A DNA stretch of 64,000 bases from Impatiens glandulifera. Lineage: Eukaryota; Streptophyta; Magnoliopsida; Ericales; Balsaminaceae. A program made the translations under genes and the position numbers. A model generated the notes under the pieces. That model made no database searches and had not been told where the DNA came from. It saw only the letters and a program-made list of their open reading frames with translations. Below are positions 30,660 through 41,975 of the stretch, piece by piece (position 1 is the first letter of the stretch; each line of letters begins with the position of its first letter). The DNA lies in NCBI RefSeq assembly GCF_907164915.1, contig NC_061867.1, positions 41,152,338 through 41,216,337 of the forward strand, in the 5' to 3' direction.

Positions 30660-30785
30660 GTTTAACATCCGTTTAATGAGAATTATTTCATTTCTCATTT
30701 CAGTTTTGATGAGAATTATTTCATCTCTCATTTCAGTTTTGATGAGAATGATTTCATCTCTCATTTCAGTTTTGAATTCATTTAG
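30660..30785 (-). repeat. 33-bp repeats coding for KTEMRDEIILI
   Basis: Three in-frame copies of a 33-nt unit within the open stretch 30570-31796 (minus strand), followed by a diverged fourth. They encode an amphipathic, heptad-like helix suggestive of a coiled coil. Confidence 0.8.
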
Positions 30786-32038
30786 CTCCTTCGAAAGTTC
30801 ATCCAATCTACATCTATCCTGGGGAGTTGTTGCTGTTGGAGTCGGGGGAGAGGATTCTTCGTCTTCGTCTTCGTCTTTTCTACTCGTGGCGCTCTCGACA
30901 GAATAAGAGCTGCTGGTGCTAGTGCTGGGGGTAGGGTTGCGGGTTGTTCTTCTCGTGGAAGGTTTGGCTTTGGCTGGAGTAATTTGTCTTTTCTTCCTCA
31001 TGACAGTTTTTTTATGAGGAACTCCATCGTCAATATCTCCAAATTTCCTCTTTCTGCAGTCAAGATCAAAAAGGACATCATAAACATTACCTCCCATATC
31101 TTTAAAGTCATCCCCAGCATATAAGATCTTCTCTTCTTCAGACAATTCCATTTTCTTAACAATCGTGCCTTGCAGGGTAGTGTGAAGATCAGAGGCAGTG
31201 CTCTTCCTCTTTGATTTGTACTGTATTATCCTTGGGCAGACAGGCTCTTCCGTTTGAAGCGTCGTTTTAATTGCAAGATTGGGGACAAACGTTTGGATCA
31301 CCTCATAAGTCCACACTTGTAAGGCTAGTGCGAACCCATATACGGTATAAGAAACATCGACATCTTTGTCTTTGTCTTTGTTCTTCTTCCCCGAGGCGGC
31401 ATTCTTCTTCTGCAGATATAGCTTCCTGTAGCGATCAAGGTCTTTGGTCAAACCCTTGATGGTTGCTCTAAAGGACACCTTTCCCCATGGAAAATTGAGG
31501 AAGGTGTCGATGTCATCGGCCATGCTGAAGAGTTTCATATTTATTATCCTCTTCGGGTCAAGGGCAAAGAGATAATGGGAAACAATGTATACCAGCCCCA
31601 ATTTCCATGCATCTTCCCTATCAGAGCAGGACAGGAATTTTGAATGAAGGTCTGCTATTCTAATAAGTGGAATACATTTAAAATATTTAAGAACCAAAGT
31701 TGGAGATTCTTCAACCTGATTGAAAATCGTTTGCTCCGCAGGGAATCTCCCAAAATTGAGACCTGTAACCATGCAAACTCCCTCATCCCGAAGCACAACT
31801 CTTCTCCATTCACAAGGAACTTCATCTCCATAGAATTTGATCTGGACTTTCTGAGGAGCATGTGGTGTATAATCGTTCCTGAGAAACGCAGTAACGGGTG
31901 CCCTTTGAATAAGAATCTGAATTGGGTTTCCTCTACCCTTTCAGTTAGATTCATCTTCGCAAACTTGGCCGCAATATTTCCCATATTGGTTTTCCAAGAT
32001 ACCCTTCCAGCAAACTCGGGTATTATAGTGGACTCCAT

Positions 32039-32486
32039 CTACAAAACAAGGAACAAGATGGGAATAAGCAAATCGAATTAACCATTGAGAAATGCTTGCA
32101 AATTTCTTAATACATTAAGGTGCAGTAAAGGTGCAGTAATACATTAAGGTGCAGTAATGGACAGTTCTAAATACATTAAGCATATGATGTGTCATTTCTT
32201 AAATCAACAACTCATCCTGTCTCATTGGCATTCTATTAAACGTAAAGTAGTAAAGAAGAATAAGAACAGACGAAAATTAAGCAGTAAAGCAGCAAAAGTT
32301 AAACCCTAAGCCACACAGTCAAAGAAAATACAAAAATACCATTTCTTCACAAGAACATAACAAACACGGAAATGCCATTTCTTAAACGAGAAATGAATGA
32401 ATAAGCGTGAAATGCATGCATACAGAATAAGAACATTGATACAATACTCGTCATATACACTAAAAGCATTTACACACATAAACGAA
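32039..32486. other. 5' region of the MULE C Ulp1-type gene
   Basis: AT-rich leader/promoter between the gene start and the right TIR. It contains a 21-bp repeat (taaggtgcagtaa, 32108-32160). No separate gene is seen. Confidence 0.45.
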
Positions 32487-33131
32487 ACCAGAACCAAACC
32501 CTAAACCCTAAATACATCAATATAAATCAATATAAACGACATAATACACTTCTAAAACCTAACCCTAACCCTTAAAGCCCTAAACTCACCGGAATATGTC
32601 GAAGAGACGGCGGAAAAAGACGATGATGTCGAATAGACGGCGGAAAGTCGATGATGTTGGACGAGGAACGATGTTGAGGAACGATGATCTTGATCGATGT
32701 TGAAGGAAGTCGGTAGTTGAGAAGACGTGGTTTTGGAAGTCGGGGTGGGAGGGAGAATCGGGGAGGTTTTGTTTTAAATTAGGGCCGAAAAGTTATATAT
32801 AAGACTAAAGATGCGAATTCTCATCCACGCATTTCATCTAAAACGCGTGAGTTCATCAACGCGTTTTAGATGAAACGCGTGGATGGGAATTCTCGTTAAT
32901 TGAAAAACGCGAATTGTCATTCACGCGTTTCATCTAAAACGCGTGAATGAAATCATGCGATTTAATCTAAATCGCGTGAATAGTAATTTGCGTCAATGAG
33001 CGTAAAAACTGGCGCCGGAGGGGTATTTCTGACATTTCGCAGGGCAAAAGGGCCCTTTTTGTCAACATTAGCAGGCGCGGGCCTTTTATGGAATTTCCCC
33101 TTTTATGGGGGGCCATTTCATCAAATTTCCC
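32487..33131 (-). repeat. Right TIR of MULE C
   Basis: Inverse of 23886-24497, ending ATTTCATCAAATTTCCC. It is slightly longer than the left arm because of small insertions. It is followed by ttttatta (33132-33139). Confidence 0.9.
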
Positions 33132-33379
33132 TTTTATTATATATTATATATATTTGTTTTTAAAAAAAAACTAAACTATTTTTTTTTTAGTTTATTATAT
33201 TATATATATTTGTTATTTTTCAAATGATTAAACGGATAAATCGACCGAACTGATTTTATAACCAATTAAATTGAACCGATCTTTAACCGCCAACCAACGG
33301 ATGAAGATTTTGAAAAAAACGACATCAAAATGAATTTTTTGATTATAAAACCGACCGAACCGAACCGCTTACACCCCTA

Positions 33380-34889
33380 GTACAGTATATTGTTTATATT
33401 TTGGAATTATTTGTTTTTAAATTTGGTATTTTTTCGAGATTATACATATTAAACGGTAAAATAATGGTTAAAATAATTTTAAAAAAATATTACGTTTTCT
33501 AAAATAAGTTGGTAACTAGTACGACCGATAATCATAACCCCACAATTATAACCATATTCTAAATAAGAGTATATCTCATTAGAGTTTTTTAGGCATCCTG
33601 CTATTTTTGGTGCCTTATAAGTTACAATGCTAAGTTAATTAAGTATATTGAGACAAAATCTTATACAATTAAAGATTAAAATTGTGATTGTTTGAATCTC
33701 AACTACACAACTCAAAATTAAAGATCCATTTGTTGAAAAAAAAAATATTTATTGAAAGTAAGATTTTTTTATTGAATATTTTTGTGAAAAGAATAAAAGT
33801 TTAGTGAAGATAATTAAGTAAATAAAAAAATTATTACAAAATATGAGAAGAGTTGATATAAGCATTTACATAAACAATAATAAAACTCAAACAACATCCA
33901 CAACTAAAAGATAAATATGAATGCATGCCTCTAATTAAATATTAAAATGAATGAAAAGAAACCCTAATTCAAATATCTTTTGATTGATTCACAAAATGAA
34001 CTCCTCTTTCCCTAGGACTCATTTTTACTTAACCAGAAACAGAAAAAAATGTAACAATAACCAATTCGTAGGTAAAACATATAAGTTCTTATAAAATAAA
34101 CAGCTGTAAAAGACTTTCCACATTGGCATAACTACAGTATTTTTAACCTTGTAATACATTCTCCAAACCCCTTTATTTCCTCCATTTTTTCCCAAAATTT
34201 TCTCCTTTTGGAAGGTCAAGGGAATCACATAACTAGGGTTCTTAACTTTGGACGACACAATGTATCGAAGATTTAATTGCTTACAATAGTAGTATTATAT
34301 GACATCTTTACATACAATTAATTTCTAATATCAAAAGTAAGAAAAAATTGAAATGAATGTACAAGCATAATTAAAGATTATTGAACTAGGGCAGAGAATC
34401 TATAACATTTATTAAGTGTTTGTCATGTAACCTATGACAACCCTTTATATTTTAGAGTCATTACCTAGATTAAGAAAATCACAACAACAATGTGGTTTAC
34501 ACTTTTAATAAAGTGAAGAGTTGAATGTTGTTTTTGTGTTATATACATCATCTGTAAAACATGAGATCCAACAACACTATGTTAAAATGGATTCGAAATA
34601 ATGTTTGGATGATGAAACTGGAAAATAATAAGATGAGCTGGAAAGGCAAGAGAAAGAGAGGCATGATAATTTCTTGATTATGTTGAGAGGATTTCTAGTT
34701 AATCAGGTATGGTTTTGCATGCAGTAACATTGTCATTGTTTTTTCTAAATTTGATGACTTCAAATTAACGTATGATGATGATGTATTGGAAAAGTTATTT
34801 TGATCTTGTTGCTTAATAATTTTATTCTTGTTATTGAAACAATATTTTTTATTTTTTTATTTTGTGGTTTAGTCCATATAAATCTAATA
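33380..34889. other. Intergenic AT-rich region without a recognised gene
   Basis: I see no domain or repeat family here. The longest open stretch (34025-34258, minus) has no similarity I recognise and lies in AT-rich DNA. Confidence 0.5.
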
Positions 34890-35119
34890 TTGAATCACCA
34901 GTGTAAAACACATCATTACCAACGTCATAGACCGTCACTAAAAGTCCTAATTCCGTCGCTAATAATTATTAGCGTCGTCGAACAAAATCGTCGTCCGTCG
35001 TTAAGAGATTATGGTTTTTATTGACGGCGTTATTCCCCTAACGCCGACGTTGATAATCTTTGCACTCAAGATTTTGGAACATTTCTGATTTTATTATTAA
35101 CGTCAACATTCCTCTAACG

Positions 35120-35737
35120 TAGGGCTGCAAATGAGTCAAGTCGCTCGGTCAAAACTTGTTTTGAGCTTGACTTTAATCGAGTTCGAGCCGGCTCGTTTAA
35201 TATTCGAGCAGAACTCGAGCTCATATAATGCTTGCTCGATGGCTTGTCGAGCTTTTTCGAGCCTCGTAATATAATATATTTTTTATTTATTTTTAATATT
35301 AAAATTTAAAACAATATTTTTTCTCTTTCCTCCTCTTTTTTTCAAAGCCCATATAATAGGTCCAATCCATATTATTATATTATATTATCTAAAGCTAAAC
35401 CCTAATTTCAATCTACATAACTTTTCATCTTTTTTTTTCTTCTCTCTCTTCCGTCTTCACAATTTCTTTTCTTCATTGCCATTTCATCTTCAAGCATTTC
35501 ATCTTCTCCTTATCTTCTTATTCTTTTTTACCACTTCATATTCTTTTTCTTTTTTCGTCCTTACTATTTTTTTCACTCATTGATAATAGGTTGATTCCAT
35601 TTCTCATATTATCTTTCATTTACAATATTTCTCTCATTCATTCACAAGGCTTACAGGTAATTAAAATCTATCTATTTTTACTTATACTATAGATATATGA
35701 TGAGAAATTAATGCTTATAGGATGAATATAGAAAACA

Positions 35738-35779
<42 letters not shown>

Positions 35780-36083
35780 CATGAAATTATATTAGAGGTT
35801 GGATAAATATAAAATCATTATTATATATAATGATTTTCAATTTATATCAGGGTTTATATAAAATGATTTTCAATTTATATTATGGTTGGATTAATGATAA
35901 AAAAAATGCTTAAATAAAGATATAATAATTAGTATATAATATTATATAATATATTATATATAATAAAAATTAAAAAATGTTAGTATATATTTTATATATT
36001 ATATGAAGGGATAAAAAAATTATAGTATATATATTATATATAATATATTGAGAGAAAAAATGAATTTATAATATTAATAGTAT

Positions 36084-36114
<31 letters not shown>

Positions 36115-36881
36115 ATTAGTAGATTCTAGTTATAAATAAGTTTATAAAAATATTTTTTGACAGTATCTACTCCTTAATATATAAGTTAAATTTTAAATAT
36201 TTTTTAACATGTATTTTTATATTAATTATTTTTAATATTAAACATTTTATATTATTGACAGTAGGTATTACGTGTGTTATGCTTGAAGAATAAACTTAAA
36301 AAAGATTAATATATTGATTGTTCAAACAATTTATAATATTTTGTACTTTAATTTTAAAATTTTATATTTTAGAATTTTGATTAGTAATAGTAGTTTGATA
36401 TTTTTAAAGTTTGGACTTTTAACTATAATTTTTGAAATTTTGAATATTTATGATTGTTTAATATTTTATTCTGAAATATAATATTTTAAATGTTGAATAT
36501 GTATGAAAGTTTGATATTTTCATTTTGAAAATAAATTTGGATTTGGGTTTGGGTTTGGGTTTGGGTTTGGGTTTGGGTTTGGGTTTGGGTTTGGGTTTGA
36601 GTTTGGGTTTGGGTTTGGGTTTGGGTTTGGGTTTGGGTTTGAGTTTGGGTTTGAGTTTGAGTTTGAGCTCGAGTTCGAGATCGAGCTTGAGTTTGAAAAT
36701 TTAATTTTAGTTCAAAATTTTCGAGTCGAGCCGAGCTTGTAGGTTAATAGTCGAGCTCGAGTTCGAGCGCAAATTTATAAACTCGTTCGAGCTCAAGTTC
36801 GAGTCGAGCTAATAAATACTAAATCGAGTCGAGCTCGAGCTCAAGTTGGTTCGAGCTCGACTCGGCTCATTTGCAGCCCTA
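35120..36881. mobile_element. Non-autonomous hAT element inside the CACTA relic
   Basis: Left end TAGGGCTGCAAATGAG; the right end is its inverse ctcatttgcagcccta. It is flanked by a perfect 8-bp duplication CTCTAACG (35112-35119 and 36882-36889). The subterminal regions are rich in gagctcgag/ctcgagc words. The interior is very AT-rich (TA microsatellites at 35738-35776 and 36090-36114) and has no transposase. Confidence 0.92.
36541..36665. repeat. (GTTTGG)n microsatellite in the hAT element
   Basis: About 20 units of the hexamer TTTGGG, with interspersed TTTGAG units that grade into gagtttgagctcgag. It is not a telomere repeat. Confidence 0.9.
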
Positions 36882-36889
36882 CTCTAACG

Positions 36890-37215
36890 TCGAAGTTAAT
36901 ATCATTCTTTTTCAACGTCGGCGCTCTCTTAACACCGACGTTGATATCGTTCTTTATCTACGTCGGTGCTCTCCTAACACCGACGTTAATATCGTTCTTT
37001 ATCAATGTCAATGCTATCCTAACGCAGACATTAATATCGTTCTTTATCAACGTCGGCACTCTACTAATGTCGACGTTAATAATCCTTGCTCTCGGGTTTT
37101 TGGAACATTTTTTGTTCTTTAATTAACGACGACATTCCCCTAACGCCGACATTATTATTGTTCTTTATCAACGTCGACGCTCCCTAACGCCGACGTTGAT
37201 AATGTTTGCTCTCGG
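36890..37215. repeat. 56-bp subterminal tandem repeats of the CACTA relic
   Basis: Five to six units of about 56 bp, each with 'aatatcgttctttatc', 'aacgtcggcgctctc' and 'aacaccgacgttaata', so each unit holds an inverted aacgtcgg/ccgacgtt pair. Related copies lie at 34990-35110 and 40100-40335. Confidence 0.85.
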
Positions 37216-37315
37216 GTTTTTTGCATTTTTTTATATTCTTATTAAAACTTGTTTCATATTTTATTCTACTACTATTAGTAAAAAAGATCATTCATAAATA
37301 AAAATCAATTCTAAA

Positions 37316-39300
37316 TTAAAAAATCTCAAATCGTATTAATACAAAAATCTCAAATCGTATGTCAATAACTACTGATCGGGGGAGGATGGGCATCCTAGAC
37401 ATAAGTGTCTGTATAGCCTCTTGTTGTGCATGCATTATCGCGCGCATCTCTTTCATTTCACGATCATGTTGTGCGCGCATATCCTCCATTTCATGTCCAT
37501 GTTGTGCGCGCATCTCCTCCATTTCACATCCTTGTTGTGTGCGCATCTCCTCCATCCGTACTTGCATGTTCTTATTCTCCTCGACCAACGCTTCCGTCTG
37601 TTGACGTTATGACACGTGTGAGCTGTTGACGCTCGAATAAGAACTTCCCCATTGATTGGCTCTAAAGTGCGTTGGACATATTCCCAATCCCATCCCGGTC
37701 ACCCTCTCGTGTCCCTATGGTCCCAAAGTAGCCTCATCTACATCAAACGACGACATATCAGAGTTTGCTTATAGTCGCTCACGCATCACAGTCTACAATC
37801 ACTTACAACATTGTTAGTAATTTTAAACTTAGACGTGCAAACTAAAATGATAGAAAGGATTACAACTTTAGACGGCATGCTGAACATGCGAAGAAGGCAC
37901 GGGAGTCGGATCCTCGATGTTTGCTCTCCTAGTATGCGTATGTGGGAAGAAGTCTGCATAACTAGGGATGTGTCCAATCCCTCTCCTGTACAAATAAAAT
38001 ATATATCATCTGTTAGATATTATGAAAATTTAACACTCTTACTAATACTTACCATATGTCGCTCCACTTGCGAAAATGGTCTACTACCGGTGTGGTGGAC
38101 GTATACCAATTTCGATTTCTTACCGCGTTGGTCGTACTTTTTTTTTTTGCAGATATAAGATAGTTATAGTTGATTAAATATATAATGAATTATAAATGAC
38201 TAGTATACCTTAAATTTAGTTGTGAAGTAGTGATGGTCAAGGAGATAATTTCAATCTTCGAAGTCAAATTCGGGAGGAGGGGTTTAATATGATTCTCTCC
38301 TTGTTGCCATTATGTGGTTCGATGTAGTTCTTCTTGTTCGTATATCTCCACCTATCCCATGCTTTCTTCACTTGTGACATCACCCTAGCTCTGTAGGAGT
38401 TAATGAGATTGATTATTGTAGACTTGAAAGGATCTTGAAAAATAACAATAGATTTTATGATTATAAAAGCTTCAAATTATAAGATAACACATTAGAAATA
38501 TCAAACTCACTAAGATGTTGTCATATATGGTTTAACTGGCAATGTGACAGATCAAACCAATTTTTTAGACGATGTGGCACCACCCCGTGATTTCGGACAA
38601 TGCTTCCAATATGCCGAGACCGATAGAAGACGTTATCGCATGTGGAATTTCCATCCATCTTCCTAAACTCCAAGCCCATCTTCTCCCTGGTTTCCATTTT
38701 CTCGATAACCGTGTTTTTGTTCTTCCCCCATCCCCTCATCGATGAAGACCCTACAAAATAACAGTGAAACAACATTTTTTAAAATTTATATAATCATTTA
38801 AATATCACGTATAACTTGTAATTAACTACATGTAGTCTCTAGAATGGGGGAATCCTCCTCCGGGGTGATAGACACCGCGAGAATGGTGGAATCATATAGT
38901 CCCTCAATGTCTAGAAGTGATCACATATAGCTCATATGCTCATCAGACTGTACATCATTTGTACGAGATTGAGGATTGTCTAAATGTCTCGATAATGCTC
39001 GTCTTGTAGCCCATTTAGGTGTCATGATATCTGTAAAATAATAAAGTTAAAGTTTTAAAGAAGTCATCTTATTTGACAGACACAAATTACGTGGGTTTAT
39101 CTTTATAACAATTTTTTATCCATGTCTAGATGCCATATCAGTAGCATAAAAAACCTGGTGTGCTTGACTTGTCATTACAAATGGATCATGGCTCTGAGTT
39201 CTCAATGTCCTATTCACATTAACACTTACAAACCCATATTTATCTACTTTTATGTCATGGTCATTGGATTGTACAGCAAACCATCTACACTTGAAAAGAA
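37316..39300 (-). pseudogene. CACTA gene fragments: DUF4216 and Transposase_24 type
   Basis: Reading the minus strand, 39110-39300 encodes a DUF4216-like end (RWFAVQSNDHDIKVDKYGFV, DPFVMTSQAHQVFYATD). This is the module that follows the TNP2 transposase in plant CACTA elements. Then comes a Transposase_24 (Ptta/En/Spm) protein in pieces: start MTPKWATRRALSRHLDNPQS at 39024, NTVIEKMETREKMGLEF and EIGSIVRN-like HIGSIVRNHGVVPHRLK (38521-38775), KAWDRWRYTNKKNYIEPHNG (about 38280-38390), SKLVYVHHTGSRPFSQVERH (about 38050-38130), and a Glu/Met-rich coiled coil MEEMRAQHGHEMEDM (37316-37588). Stops and intron-like gaps separate them. Confidence 0.7.
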
Positions 39301-40394
39301 TTACTCAACATACTAACTAGTTAATGAAATTAATACCAATTTTATTACTAGCAATATATAATCAATTAATCAACATACTAACCAGTTAATGAAATCAATA
39401 TCTATGATACATATCAAATAACACCAAAACACAATGAAAAAACATAACATATTAATTCAAATAAGTCATTTCTCTAAACATACAACCTTAATAATCCAAG
39501 TAAGTCATTTATCTAAACATGCAACCCTAACAATAAAAAACATAGGAAAATTTTAGAACTTACCAAATAGAGAATGCCGACGAAGAGTAAATCTCGAATA
39601 CTTGATTTTAACCGATAAAACTGAAAATAAAGAACAACAACCTATTAGCAATAAAACAAGAAAAATAATCGGATAACCTATCAACAAACCGTCCCTAATT
39701 TTTCAATAACCTATCAGCAAACCTATCAAATAACCTAATTTTTTAATAACTTATCCGCAAATCTATAAAATATACTAACATTATTTGGAAATAGATCAAA
39801 CAATCTATCAAATAAAACATAAATCAAACCTAAAATCTATCAATAATATCAACCAAAATAAACCTTAAATCTAAACATTATTTGAAAGAATGTTACCTGG
39901 AGCGGAGAATAGAGGGCGGTTGAATGGCAGTTGAACGACGAAAGGTTGAATGTCGGACAAACGGAGGAAGGCTAAACGGCAGAAAAACGGAAGGCTAAAT
40001 GGGAAGAGCGAGAAAGAGGAAGAATTGCGATGGCAGTGGAGAAGAAAGAAGGGATAAGAAGAAAAAATAAGAAGTGTAGAGTTTTATTTAATGAATATCA
40101 GAGTAGCGTTATCGTGTGCCAACACTAATATTCATTTAATGAATATTAACATCGGCTTTACCCTAACGTTGACGTTAATATTATAACAGATTAACACCGG
40201 CGTTAGGTTAATGCTAACGCCAATAATATTTTCCAAAAACTTCTCTTTATTAACGTCGACTTTACCCTAATGTCGACGTTAATATTATAACAAATTAACG
40301 TCGGTGTTAGGCTAACGCTAACGCCAATAATCTTTTCCAAAAAACGTTTTGATTTAATAAAAACTCCTCTTTATTAGGATTTGCACCTGATCTT

Positions 40395-41040
40395 AAGCTT
40401 TGAGAGTGTGAGGTCAAAATCAATGGTTGGTTTGGCGAGCATTTGAAAGTGTGAAGTCACGAGATGAAGGTCGAGTGGTGGATGGTTTTTCGAGTGTGAG
40501 GTCGGAATTAGTGGTTGGTTTAGCGATTGTGATTTGTCGAGTTTGAGTTTGGAATTAGTGGTTAGTTTGGAAAGTGTGATTTGTCGAGTTTGAGGTCACG
40601 AGATGGAGGTCGGGTGGTGGATGGTTTGTCGAGTGTGAGGTTGGCATTACTGGTTGGTTTAGCGAGTGTGGTTTGTCGAGTTTGAGGTTGGAATTAGTGG
40701 TTGGTTTGGCGAGTGTGATTTGTCGAGTTTGAGGTCACGAGATGGAGGTCGGATGGTGGGTGGTTTGTCGAGTGTGAGGTTAGAATTAGTGGTTGGTTTA
40801 GCGAGCATTTGAAAGTGTGAGGTCACGAGATAGAGGTCGGATGGTGGTATTTTGTTGAATGTGAGGTTGGAATTAGTGGTTGGTTTAACGAGCATTTGAA
40901 AGTGTGAGGTTACGAGATGGAGGTCGGGTGGTGGATGGTTTGTCGAGTATGAGGTCGATATTAGTGGTTGGATTGACGAGAATTTGAAAGTGTGAGGTCA
41001 CGGGATAAAAGTCGGGTAGTGGTTAGTGATTGGTTTGACA
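40395..41040. repeat. Degenerate minisatellite, gtgtgaggtcacgagatggag type
   Basis: About eight irregular units of 60-110 bp built from 'gtgtgaggtcacgagatgg', 'ggtggatggtttgtcgag' and 'gttggaattagtggttggtt'. It is unusually GT-rich on the plus strand. No coding function is supported. Confidence 0.8.
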
Positions 41041-41044
41041 TTGG

Positions 41045-41975
41045 AAAGATGTTTGTGATCAATTGAGATTGATTGTTGATTTGTTGAAGTGGGAGTAAAA
41101 CAGAGGTCGACTAAGATTGTTGAGTGGTTTATCGAGGAATAAAGAGGCATATGAAAATCGTGAGTCACAAAATCATGGTCAATTTGGGGGTTAGTGGTTG
41201 AGTTTGACGAGAGATAAGAGATGTTTCATCAATTGTGGTCGATTAAAATTGGTGGGTGGTTTGTTGTGGCGATAAAAATGACATATGAAAAAGTATGAGT
41301 CACAAGATGATGGTCAATTGAGGAGTTAAGTGGTTTTTGAGAGGATAAATATATGTTAACATTAAGTTTAAGATTAAACTTAATTTTTACAAACTAAAAC
41401 CAATTTTAAAATAATTAGATTTGAATAATATTAATTTATCTAAAATATTTATAGATAAATAATATTTTGTATATATTCTTATTAGTTGGATAAGAGTCAT
41501 GTGATCAATTGAGATTGATTATTGATTTGTTGAAGTGATAGTAAAAGAGAGGTCGACTAAGATTAGTGAGTGGTTTGTCGAGAAATAAAGAGACGTATAA
41601 AAAAGTGTGAGTCACAAGATGCATGGTTTGTCAAGGGATAAAGATGCATATGAAAAAGTGTGAGTCGCAAAATGATGGTCAATTGGGGTTAGTGGTTGAG
41701 TTTGACGAGAGATAAGATATGTGTCATCACTTGAGGTCGACTAATATTGGTGGGTGTTTTACCGATGGGATAAAAAAGACATATAAAAAAGTGTGAGTCA
41801 CAAAATGATGGTCAATTAAGCGTTAAGTGGGGTGCCGAGAGGATAAAATATATGTTAATATTAAGTTTAAAATTAAACTTAATTTTTACAAAATAAAACC
41901 AATTTTAAATTAATTAGATTTGAATAATAATAATTTTATCTAAAATATTTATAGATAAATAATATTTTGTATATA
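41045..41975. repeat. Tandem duplication of a ~470-bp block
   Basis: 41045-41480 and 41495-41975 share the same order: 'gatcaattgagattgattrttgatttgttgaagtg', 'gaggtcgactaagatt', 'tgagtcacaaratgatggtc', 'ttaagtttaaaattaaactt' and 'atttatagataaataatattttgt'. It is continuous with the preceding minisatellite. Confidence 0.8.

Larger units (their letters stand above)
28137..32038 (-). pseudogene. DUF1985-Ulp1-type gene of MULE C, with amplified exons and a frameshift
   Basis: Minus-strand gene starting MESTIIPEFAGRVSWKTNMG at 32038. DUF1985 (about residues 10-200) reads FRFLFKGHPLLRFSGTIIHH, then NGEELCFGMREFA. One base is lost near 31771, and the frame resumes as MVTGLNFGRFPAEQ in the open stretch 30570-31796. 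A Lys-rich segment and a Thr/Ser/Pro-rich linker follow, then DELSKELNEF with three copies of an 11-residue KTEMRDEIILI repeat. A series of short phase-0 exons (30486 down to 28846) is followed by a basic QRGSKGV-repeat exon (28500-28743). It ends in the Ulp1 C-terminus with active-site box SGDCGVF (Cys codon about 28269-28271) and KWAVRLYHQILEP. The Ulp1 His and Asp segments seen in MULE B are absent. A stop interrupts the QRGSKGV repeats. Confidence 0.8.
23886..33131 (+). mobile_element. MULE C, 9.2-kb Mutator-like element carrying captured BRCT exons and a Ulp1-type gene
   Basis: Ends are GGGAAATTTGATGAAATGGC and its inverse, with long TIRs (about 610 and 645 bp) and a perfect 8-bp target duplication (TTTTATTA). 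In order: left TIR, telomere-like tandem repeats, a captured tandem-BRCT gene, a second internal TIR-like segment, a hairpin, an internally deleted MuDR transposase, a palindromic array, the minus-strand DUF1985-Ulp1-type gene with amplified exons, and the right TIR. The transposase core is gone, so it is non-autonomous. TIR arms are highly similar (a few percent difference by eye), indicating a younger insertion than MULE B. Confidence 0.92.
23432..33379. mobile_element. hAT-like MITE interrupted by MULE C
   Basis: The outer halves are 23432-23877 and 33140-33379. The right end inverts to TAGGGGTGTAAGCGGTTCGG, a common plant hAT-MITE end, and the left end is taagggtacaag. Both halves carry aaccgaac/gaccgaac blocks in inverted arrangement. 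Flanks atacaata and gtacagta agree at 6 of 8 positions, consistent with a decayed 8-bp duplication. The left end is diverged, so its exact base is uncertain. Confidence 0.55.
34890..40340 (-). mobile_element. CACTA (En/Spm) relic with subterminal repeats
   Basis: Both ends carry many copies of the subterminal motif aacgccgacgtta in both orientations (34900-35118, 36890-37210, 40100-40335). Between them, minus-strand fragments of a CACTA gene set are readable (37316-39300). The catalytic TNP2 core is not present. I could not find the CACTA termini themselves, so the boundaries are approximate. Confidence 0.7.

Noticed and set aside
28804..30906. Long open frames on the plus strand (700 and 351 codons) across the repeat array
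   Set aside because: They are by-products of 165-bp and 12/24-bp repeats whose lengths are multiples of three. The minus strand has proper splice sites and continuity with DUF1985 and Ulp1, so that is the coding strand.
34025..34258. Small minus-strand protein gene
   Set aside because: AT-rich, no homology recognised, no promoter or neighbouring exon.
36541..36665. Possible telomeric array
   Set aside because: The unit is TTTGGG, not the plant TTTAGGG, and it lies inside a hAT element with a clean target duplication.
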